Positions 20,309 through 28,961 of a stretch of DNA of 28,961 nt are shown here, one piece after another. A program made the translations under genes and the position numbers. The DNA comes from Priapulus caudatus (lineage: Eukaryota > Priapulida > Priapulimorpha > Priapulimorphida > Priapulidae), in assembly GCF_000485595.1 (NCBI RefSeq), contig NW_014577178.1:334397-363357 (forward strand). The letters run 5' to 3'. Every line of letters starts with the position of its first letter. Within the stretch, counting starts at the first letter, position 1. The notes below the pieces were generated by a model that saw only the letters and a program-made list of their open reading frames with translations, did no database searches and was not told where the DNA came from.

Positions 20309-22768
20309 AAGCTTTAGCAACAAAGCTTTTCGCGTGTGCGCTAACGCCAATTTTTCATAAGCGGGGGAAATGGTCATCAAAGCGCATTTAAAAATAATTA
20401 TCTTCGTACCCTCGCCAGCGAAGCGATTACCTAGTCTGTAACGATCGCGAAAATTTTAATACGCGGGGGCAATTTTCATTCGCTGCATTATTTATGCTTC
20501 GCTTTACGATTCTTCTGACGACTTTTTAGCAAATTAAGCACTGTTTCGGCCTCAGCTCGAAACACCTTCGTAGCGAAATCGACCTAACGTTGTAAACAAC
20601 ACGGTAATGCGATTTTCATTCATTTCTGTGTGCAATTTAAATGCCATGGCCATCGGATGACATAAGCATTGTATACTAAAGCAGAATTATTTCGAAGATG
20701 TGGTATCATAAATAATTTCCATTTGATGCATAAGACAATGACAATTACCTTCTTCCGCACTTCCTCGGTTTATATTGCGCCTTTAGAATACGACATATCG
20801 CTTCATGATACATGATACATTTATTTTGCTATACCTGTATATAAGTCACTCTAATACCTGACCTATTCGCCTGATATAATAACCAAGATGCTTACTATAA
20901 TTAAGCTTATATATAGCAAACTGGTGCACTTAAAAGCCTAATCGTGTCGTCTTGAAAGCTGAAAAGCGATTGTGTCACGGTTAAGACTGCCAATTGTCAC
21001 CTACACGCGATCATGCTGGCAGGATTGTTGGCCAAAATAAATGAGAACGTCCGCAAAAATAAACCAGTTAACGGCACGCAGGCGAATCATCGTCTGGCTG
21101 TTAATTACATTTCGCTTACAGGAGGGAAGACGAACCATGAAAAACGCTTGGTGTTTGTTCTAAACATATATATAATCTTCACAACGACGCGTGATTCGGT
21201 TATGTCCGAGGTAAAGTTGTCTGTTGATTATATATTTCGAGAGAGAACACTGTATAACAGCGCTGCTAAACACGCGCCTATCTAGTCTCGCCCCGACGTT
21301 GCTTATTACGATCCACACACAGCTCGCCGCCATGCTTCAGTCTATAATCAATGGACGGCAGGCATGAAACCTATTTCACGCTCCAGACGCTGGCAAGCTT
21401 CCGAATGTTCGGATTAATAATTGAAAACATCAATTTGTTTTATCTCCTCCCAACGCTGCAAATTGCGAAGCGAGTGACGTCACCCGATTGTTAATAACTC
21501 CAGGGAATAAGTATTGCTTTCGTCGATGTTGCCATATTGTCTGCTGCGAGGGAAGTCGGGCGGCCGCACAGCGCGCGTCTTGATTTATCGTGTAATAATA
21601 TGGACGCTCAAGATTCTGTCTGCCTTCGCTCCGCCGCCATTGATGACTTGCTATAGAGCGACGTGTGATGTTTCGCATATTTGTCATCTTGTGCGCTTTG
21701 ACGTCAAAGACCTCTTAGCTCTAATGAACTTTTAGCTCCAACGTGACAGGGCTTGTGGCTCCGCGCGCAGCTGGCTTCATATTTTTAATTACTAAATCCA
21801 ACCGTTTTAAAATCATCCGTGTCTCTAAGAATTGCCGCCATATTTTGTTTGAAGAAAAAAGGCTTTCCATTCTACCGAAAGGAGAGATGAAGCCACTAGC
21901 AATAATAAATTCAGAAGATGTGCAACCAGCGATGCGATTAATATGGCATGATAAAATCCCGTACTTACATAGCACGCCATTCTATTCTTGACTAGTCACA
22001 ATATCCTTGACTCACCTGATAAACATGCTGCTGAATATAATATATTTCGAAAACAAAACGTTTAACAAAAAGGGCTATGACTCAGCTTGTTGTGAATATT
22101 GTCGTTAGATTTATGACGCTATCGTGATGTTGATATGACAGTAACGACGACAACGAAGCAGGCTAATAGTATTTCCAGCACAGTGACTGCAGTAAACAAA
22201 TAAATACGAGTATTGAACGAGGATGTTTCGTGGAGGAGTCTTTGATTCCATGTATCTAACATCTAACGCTTGCTCGTCAGTACTCGATTCGCATTCGGAC
22301 AAATTCACCAATTCTCTTTACCAGTGCATATATGAATGAATTAATGGTGTTCGCACGAGGCGTGTGCGTTTAGCAGCGCCGGTTCGGAATTTTATTTTGC
22401 TTTTCACGCAGCGTTTGCAATCTAGCAGCTTACTTTCTGATTTGGGTAAGAATTCCATCCCCTTGTATTGATGTCGTGTACATAGCGACTACAACGCGCT
22501 AGTATCAGATAAAAAACAAAACAATAAAACTGGAAAAGGAGGAGATAAAGAGTGGGGGGTCGTTCATGCGTTGTAAAACTGCAAGGCATGCAGGCTGAAA
22601 AGACGAATGCATGACAAATATGGTATACTGCAATATCTAGTACTATTACTACATTCACGCATACGCATGTGCATACATTTTCTGCATAATACTAATTATT
22701 TCTCTGTTTTGCCCTATACCATGAGAGAAAGTTCTGCTTAGTCATTTTGTAGTTCTAGTACGATTCAC
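20309..22768. other. Unique DNA, no recognised gene
   Basis: Open frames are 66-90 codons (21013-21285 plus, 21430-21687 minus, 21514-21735 plus, 21743-21991 plus, 21721-21975 minus). They overlap on opposite strands without a recognisable motif. Near 20355 and 20460 two pieces share a GCGGGGG word followed by similar AT-rich sequence, a weak local repeat. No RNA gene was seen. Confidence 0.45.
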
Positions 22769-22785
22769 CAACACACACAGCTACA

Positions 22786-22825
<40 letters not shown>

Positions 22826-22845
22826 CAAACACACACACACACACT
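22769..22845. repeat. CA microsatellite
   Basis: CA runs with two short interruptions (CTACAACACATA and CTACAAA). Confidence 0.93.
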
Positions 22846-22887
22846 CGATTCATTTGCTATAAATATCTTAATATTATCACTTCTATG

Positions 22888-22983
22888 ATTATATATATTT
22901 ATTAATAGGTATATATATTATATATATATATAATATATATATATATATTATAATATATATATTATAATATATATATATATGAT
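22888..22983. repeat. TA-rich microsatellite, left edge of duplicated core (copy 1)
   Basis: TA runs are interrupted by TATTATAA slips. The tract abuts the core at 22984-23660, as the TA tract at 25746-25815 abuts the second copy. Confidence 0.9.
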
Positions 22984-23660
22984 ATATTCTATAAGTTATA
23001 CTAGTTCTATCCCCTAATTGAATGGTCGTTATGATCCAGATTGGTGGATTGGCATAGACCGTGCACATAATTAAAAGCCGAGGCCATGTATGTTCCAGCA
23101 CCAATCCTCTTCTTTATTATATGCCACATGTTTAGGACGCGAAGGCCACTATCCACAACACTAAACGACAGAGCTAATAATATTAATACCTTGGATAAAG
23201 CAAAGACGCGCGATAGGTCCCACAGACACATCATGGCCACCGTGCAATAGCCAATGCTTGTATTTGCACGTTGAACCATTTAATAGGGCTTTGCCCTATT
23301 TGATACTAGCTTTATTACGCAGACAACGAGGATTCTACGCCACGCATTACAGTGGCTGTCGTTGAGTGCACCAAAGCCGCGTGAGGCGATGAAGTACTTT
23401 GCTTCCCCGATTTAGCGCTGCGCGCTGCGCGAGCCCATGAAAACCGCGCATAAAGCCTTCCTATTACTCGTAATACCACCGGTCGTCTCCTCCCTCACGC
23501 GCTGCTCATTCGGAACACTAACTCCTCTCCTGCCCATATCTGTTACGCTTCACCTGTACTGTCTACACGTCTGTGCTTGACCGCATTATAATTTAGTTCA
23601 AACACATATTATATTGATTTTCCAGGGAAGTATCACACAAAGCACTCACTCACACATCGC
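22984..23660. repeat. Duplicated ~650-bp core, copy 1 (longer)
   Basis: Landmarks shared in the same order with 25816-26400 include TATCCCCTAATT, GGTCGTTATGATCCAGATT, CCAATCCTCTT, ACAACACTAAACGACAGAGC, CGCATTACAGTGGC, AGTGCACCAAAGCC, TAATACCACCGG, CATATCTGTTACGCTTCAC and TATTGATTTTCCAGGGAA. The core is bounded by TA on the left and CA on the right in both copies. A minus-strand frame of 90 codons (23007-23279) with a hydrophobic stretch is open here but destroyed by indels in the other copy. It may be a dispersed repeat or a local segmental duplication. Confidence 0.88.
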
Positions 23661-23766
23661 ACGCACACACACGCCACGCACGCATACGCACGCACGCACG
23701 CCACACACACACACACCACACACACACACACACCGCACGCACGCACGCACACAAACACACACACAC
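23640..23766. repeat. CA/CGCA microsatellite at the right edge of copy 1
   Basis: CA and CGCA words with CCAC interruptions. The first part (to about 23675) is shared with the second copy. Confidence 0.9.
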
Positions 23767-23821
23767 CGTCAATTCGTCCGTCTGTCTGTTCGTCCATCCG
23801 TCTATCTCAATCTCTCTAAGA

Positions 23822-24040
23822 CAGCGTGTCTGTGTGTATGTACGTGCGTTCGTGCGTGCGCGCGTTTGTGTGTGAGTGTTATGTGTGTGTGTACCGTGTG
23901 TGTGCGTGTTTGTGCGGTATGTGTGGTGTGCGTGTGATTGCTGTGTGTGTCTCTGTGTGGATGTGTGGTGTGTGTGTGTGTGCCGTGTGTTGTAATGTGC
24001 GTGCATCTGGAGGGATCGCCGTGTGATTGCGTGTGTGGGT
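23822..24040. repeat. GT/GCGT microsatellite facing the CA tract
   Basis: GT, TGCG and GTGTGG words, separated from the CA tract by about 55 bp of GTCC/CTGT-type pyrimidine-rich sequence. The two tracts are arms of an imperfect inverted repeat. The open frames across them are read-throughs. Confidence 0.9.
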
Positions 24041-24484
24041 GCCGGCAGTACTACATAAACAAGTTGAAACGAAGCGCGCGGTAACAATTCAACGATCTTC
24101 AAGAACAACGTAATAAATTATATGTAAAATCTGTATAGGCCCTTAAGGAGCTTCATGATGATGAAAATTAAATCCCCAATAATGAACGCGAATATCGAGA
24201 TAATACGACATGCATCTTCATCCTAACCTGCAATCGTTTACTCATAACTACACGTATAGTCTTGTCAAGCATAACGAATGTTACGCCCTGCAACGTTCAG
24301 TGTAATCCCATTTTGAATACTGATGATAGACTTTTCATCTCAATTATCTTCAGTTCGGTATGCAAATTCCCATAGTTTAGTTATACAGCACAGCGCGTTA
24401 CCAATCAAAAGACGATCATATATACCATAAATATAAATATCGTAATCGACCAATATGTTCAAATTTACAACGCTCACGCTCACT
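24041..24484. other. Unique DNA, nothing recognised
   Basis: Non-repetitive AT-rich sequence with no open frame of note and no RNA motif. Confidence 0.5.
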
Positions 24485-24531
<47 letters not shown>

Positions 24532-24549
24532 TACTACTACTACTGCTAC
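24485..24549. repeat. CTA trinucleotide microsatellite
   Basis: About 20 CTA/ACT units with one slip near 24531. The minus-strand frame reads it as poly-Val and is not a gene. Confidence 0.96.
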
Positions 24550-25745
24550 AAGGCATGTAATTATTTTTGTATCGCACTATCAATCCTAACTGCATCAACG
24601 AATTATATATCGTAGAATCGACCAAATTTTCAAGCACTGACAATTTGACTATATGTGACCCGCTCCAGCATAATACTGACTAAGTCGCAAGTCATTGTTT
24701 TGAGTAATGAGCACGAACACATGTCAATGCTAAAAATGGCCTACCTGGACAAAAATGAGATTTTTACAAAAATAAGTTCCTAAGTGCATATTTAATCCGG
24801 ATATATAGGTTCAGATATCTCTAGATTATTATGGTCATTTTTAATTTTTTTTTAAATATATATATTTGAAGGGCCCCTGACCGCTTATCCCCGACTGGGG
24901 ACGCATTACCCGGGACGCTTTATCTCAAAAGCTGCATATTCCGGAATAAGTCGGTTTCCGATCTTCAAATTGCTGTAGATCGGTCAATTCTTTAGATATA
25001 ACCAAATATTATATATCATTTTAAAGGTAATTAAATGATCTATTCAGATATGCACATAACTAAATTTGTAGAATTTCCTAGTTAATCTTGGTTTTGCTGT
25101 ATCCTGTAATTTAAATACACGCGCACACGCACGCGCGCGCGAACTTACATATATAAGCGCGCAAGTTTCTACTCATTTATAATGAATGTTTATTCTTCTT
25201 GATAACGTTGTTTTGTAATCATATATGCGTACATCTATAAGTGCGTGCATGTAAATAAAGTAGTAAATGAACGTAAATGCTGGTGCGCTGTAATGCAAAT
25301 TCCAGTTGGAATTGGGGTTAGATTTTGTGTGTGGGATCGATGTGGGGTGCACCTAGTAAGTGGTTTATGGCGTGTGCCGGCATCTGCTGTGCCTAATGAA
25401 GCGAGATAAAACATACTGCTGAACAATCACGCCCAATAACGCGCTGTGTGAATGAACAAAGTTTTCGTTTGAAGCCATTGTGGGCTTCTCATCGGCCGAG
25501 CGGAATCTTTAATTAGTTCACACCCCCTATTTCAGCATTAGCAAGTGATTGCACGTGTATAAAGCAGCAGCTATGCATATACACCAGCATCGTTTGTTAT
25601 CGCGTGTAAATGACAAGATGTGGGAAATCGATGCATGAATGACTTTCCACAGCATCCATGAAGTATACTCGCATACAGTAGCTGATATACTGCCGTCCAT
25701 GATTGCTGCAGATATTGAATCTGTTTATTACACGTTTTTAGGCAC
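24550..25745. other. Unique AT-rich DNA separating the two duplicated cores
   Basis: No gene was recognised. It contains an A/T-run patch at about 24840-24870, a short CG/CA run at 25118-25142, and a small inverted repeat (CCGATCT and AGATCGG) near 24958-24983. None of this sequence is found around the first core. Confidence 0.5.
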
Positions 25746-25746
25746 A

Positions 25747-25777
<31 letters not shown>

Positions 25778-25815
25778 ATATATTATATATATATATATAT
25801 TATATATTTATAAGT
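25746..25815. repeat. TA microsatellite, left edge of duplicated core (copy 2)
   Basis: TA runs with TATTATA slips, in the same position relative to the core as the tract at 22888-22983. Confidence 0.92.
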
Positions 25816-26400
25816 ATATAGTTCTTATCCCCTAATTATGGTCGTTATGATCCAGATTGTGGGATTGGGATAACCGTGCAATAATTAAAAGCAGGCATGT
25901 TATGTTCCACACCAATCCTCTTTTATTATTGCACAGTTTAGACGCAGACCACTATCACAACACTAAACGACAGAGCAATAAATATTAATACCTGGATAAG
26001 CAAAGACGCGTATAGGTCCACAGACAACATGGCCGAGTGCAAAGCAATGTATTGCAGTTGGACATTTAAAGGTTTGCCCCTTTTGACTAGCAATTATACT
26101 CATACAACCGAGGATTTAGCACGCATTACAGTGGCGTCGTGAGTGCACCAAAGCCTGAGGATGAGAGTATTTGTTCCGCATTAGCGTCTGCGCAGCCATA
26201 AAACCGCCATAAAGCCTTCCAACGTAATACCACCGGCGCTCCTAGGTTCATCGAAACTAAATCCCTCTGCATATCTGTTACGCTTCACTGTATTTTACCA
26301 CGTCTGGCTGACCGCATTAGAATTTAGTTCAAACATATTATATTGATTTTCCAGGGAATATCACACAAGCACTCACTCACACACGCACGCACACACACGC
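25816..26400. repeat. Duplicated ~650-bp core, copy 2 (shorter, indel-rich)
   Basis: Collinear with 22984-23660 in the same orientation but roughly 90 bp shorter. Most visible differences are losses of one or two bases relative to copy 1, for example CCTGGATAAGC against CCTTGGATAAAGC, and GGTCCACAG against GGTCCCACAG. Some blocks, such as near 26040-26110, are more strongly altered. The similarity ends in the CA tract near 26400. Confidence 0.88.
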
Positions 26401-26555
26401 ACATTACCAGTATAAATACACACGACAACACACACACACACACACACACACAACACACACACACACACACACACGCGACGCCCACGCACGCACGCCACGC
26501 CACGCACGCACGCAAGCACGCCACGCAGCAGCACCGCACGCAACGCACCGCGCGC

Positions 26556-26586
<31 letters not shown>

Positions 26587-26610
26587 CGCGCGCCGCCCGC
26601 GCGCAGTGGC
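26360..26610. repeat. CA/CGCA microsatellite at the right edge of copy 2
   Basis: CA and CGCA runs are interrupted by a short unique piece (26401-26420) and by GCGCGCCGCG words near 26550 and 26590. Open frames on both strands here are repeat read-throughs. Confidence 0.92.
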
Positions 26611-28961
26611 GTACGCGTATTGTACGTGCGTTAAATTAGTTGCCTAAGCTACAATACCTAGTGTAGGAAAACTGCCATCTAGACTTATTTCTGACAGGTT
26701 AAATGCTGCGAGCTTTGTCTGAACGCGAAAGGGCGTTACATATTGGCTGCCTAGAGATTATATTATTACACGCGATGTTTATTTACACTGCTGACTCAAC
26801 CGGCTCGGGTATTTAAGCGTGGGCTTATACTACTTTACATATTCATGGCATGTGCGTGGGAGGGCGGGGGAGGCGCGTGTTGCCCGAAAAATTACATGAC
26901 TACGCCGATAATTCGTGTGGCCAACCTTAGCCACGCCCATACTGCGGGTAAAAGCAAAGGTTAAAGTAAATATTTATTATTTTCTACCTTACAACTTCGA
27001 ATTGGCGATTTAACAATGTAAATGCTGAGCAGGGATTTCCTGTGTACTGCCAATGAAGCAGACACCATATGAGCTGCAAACGCATTGCGACAGTACTGTC
27101 TACATCGCATTCGGCGGCGAGGGGAAGAGTTAATAGCAGATAACTTTGGCGCGTAGTAGTACTGTATAAATAAACCTGAAATAAAGTGTTACCAAGCAAT
27201 CAAAGCTTCTTGTCGCAAATCGTATGCTAAACTGTTTCGGTATACTATGATATATAGCTATAGTCACGCTTGCTAGAATGAAATTCACACAGAAAACGAT
27301 GTCGGGAAGTAGCTAAGAAACAGGTTGGCGATGCAATAATTGTAAGTGCTTACATTGTGATCAGAGTAGGCCCCTACTTTTCAATCCATTTATTTAAAAG
27401 GATAGTAAACCAGAAGTGCAAGTGGATTTTGCCTAGCTGCGCATTGCCCTGAGACAAACAAGTATTTAAGACTCGCTCATAATGTACCATTGCTGGAATT
27501 TTTATACAGACCGCTATAGTTAAAACTATTATTCTGACGTCGTACTTTTATTTGCATACTCAACAGGAACGAAAATTGATCGTGGATTTCAATCTTCTCT
27601 GTCTTTCACAGTACAACAACAACGGTCCACTGGGAAAAGAAAAACTTAAAAGAGTCTAGACGGTAAGTTATATGTATATATATGTCTTATTATCATAAGT
27701 GCAATTTTATCCTAACACCAAACGCGGTTCAATCAACAATATTTATTCGAAAAGTTATTAACACACGCACTATCATAATCAGGAAATCAAGCTCCGCATG
27801 TTTGAAACTATTGTCCTATCTGTTAACGCGTTTGACAGCCTAACCTGGATTCGTATGTAAAAAAGACAGTTTTATTCATTATAGTGGTAATAATAAGCAG
27901 AAATCGCAGACTACAATTCCGCATTGTTTTATTATAAATGTTGCCTATACGTCATTGCTTGCTAGATAATCAACAAGATGCTATTAGAAATTACGCCATA
28001 AGTAGTATCATGCGGGGTTTTTATTGCTGCACCTTTGTTAAATTATGTGGCTTTTAGGCAAGGCGGACTACTATAGTACGTGCCATGCATGATGTGACCT
28101 TATGCATACTTGTGGCAAATGCGCTTCCAGCCAGTAGCCAACAAACTATTCCGTAACAACGTCATACTTGTATTCAGAATGTATAGTCACTGTTGTTGCT
28201 ACAACAGTATAGGGCGTCCATAGGTTGTAGGTATGAAAAGCATCGAACAGAACATGAATTAAAGTATACTAAAGAGTTTCGCCGCGCATAAGCGATATAC
28301 AATTTATTCATGCTAACTGGACTACAGATTCAAAGTTCAATCTTCACTCCAAACTTTTGCTAGCCATGTTTCGAGAAACGCGTCACCATGCTATACGCCA
28401 CTTACGCCAAGTCACATCCACACGAACCGAGCGCATCTACCTGCCGGTGCATAAAGGCAATCAGTGCACTCTGGTGCCAAAAGTGTTTCGCCAAAAGAAT
28501 TCAAAAGGGAAGGCCTCTTCAGGACGTAGTAGTGTTCACATGCCGTCAAACAATTTGCAGAATGCTACTTGCTGTTGCCCCTTAGCATCAAATAAGACGT
28601 TACGTGTCGTACAGCGCAGAATTCAAGCAAATATTCGGATATTACATATATACATTCGCCCAAATAGCGTTATGCGCCTATAGTCCTACCCCAACAGATG
28701 TATTATAAGTGACAAGTCCGAAACTATGCGTGAGCATTCTACCCCGGCGGGGTAGTTAACCGACCAACCGATTAACATGCTAAGGAGGTACAAAAGAGGT
28801 CGTCGCACACGTAACAGACGCTACGGGGCGCCGGCTATCGGAACATTAAAATCATCCTGCTAAATTCACTTCTAAGGCAGATATCTATTCATATGGCAGC
28901 CCCCTCGTAATATTTATAGTACTGCCATATGCCCTACAACTTTGCAAGTGGTCATCTTTGC
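26611..28961. other. Unique DNA, no recognised gene
   Basis: The longest frame is plus 28357-28683 (108 codons). It overlaps a second 65-codon frame (28388-28585) and has no recognised domain. A GGGAGGGCGGGGGAGG G-rich piece lies near 26859-26874. A perfect short hairpin is at 28739-28755. No RNA genes or promoters could be supported. Confidence 0.45.
28739..28755. repeat. Short perfect GC-rich hairpin
   Basis: CTACCCC, loop GGC, GGGGTAG: seven base pairs with a three-base loop. It is not followed by a T run, so it does not look like an intrinsic terminator, and the context is not bacterial. Confidence 0.7.

Noticed and set aside
23007-23279. Hydrophobic 90-codon minus-strand frame in duplicated core copy 1
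   Set aside because: The collinear region of copy 2 is broken by indels and no domain is recognised; it could only be revived if copy 2 proves to be sequencing error.
28357-28683. Plus-strand 108-codon frame near the right end
   Set aside because: Overlapped by another open frame, no domain and no adjoining exon signals that I could support.
28739-28755. Hairpin as a transcription terminator
   Set aside because: There is no following T run, no upstream gene, and the DNA is not bacterial in character.

Overview
The window looks like intergenic or intronic DNA from an animal nuclear genome, most likely an invertebrate. Evidence for this: no long open frame outside simple repeats, very many CA/GT, TA and CAGA microsatellites, a minisatellite, and several MITE-like elements. 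I could not identify the species. No protein-coding gene, tRNA, rRNA or snRNA could be supported. The long open frames rich in Cys/Val, His/Thr or Ser/Leu are read-throughs of microsatellites.

Layout. Positions 1-205 are a CA-type microsatellite, and 961-1551 a degenerate CAGA array with a duplicated GGAC-rich block. Positions 1552-6744 are unique DNA interrupted by long CA (3677-3836) and TA/TG (5801-5920) tracts. The densest stretch is about 6745-13916. It holds: (i) a TIR element with a core of GGACC/CCGGAC words (6745-7446); (ii) an inverted copy of a repeat with roughly 150-bp internal units (8856-9345); (iii) a purine-rich GA/GT tract (10897-11330); (iv) an array of self-complementary ACGTTGG/CCAACGT words with a roughly 150-bp higher-order period (11346-12060); and (v) the direct copy of the repeat in ii (about 12100-13916), split by a second TIR element with a GGACGTACGTCC-type core (12280-13493), itself swollen by GT and CA tracts.

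From 13917 to 19430 the DNA is mostly unique, with GT, CT and TA microsatellites. A minisatellite of 36-bp units, partly organised as a three-unit 108-bp higher-order repeat, lies at about 19435-20308. A core of about 650 bp bounded by TA on the left and CA on the right occurs twice in direct orientation (22984-23660 and 25816-26400). The two copies differ largely by one- and two-base indels, so either one has decayed in an unusual way or part of the assembly is unpolished. Positions 26611-28961 are unique with no recognised gene.

No genes act together here. The main observation is that three sequence-unrelated elements in less than 7 kb share one design: a core made of many short self-complementary words. 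Two have clear terminal inverted repeats. This may be a class of palindromic-core (foldback-like) non-autonomous transposons.
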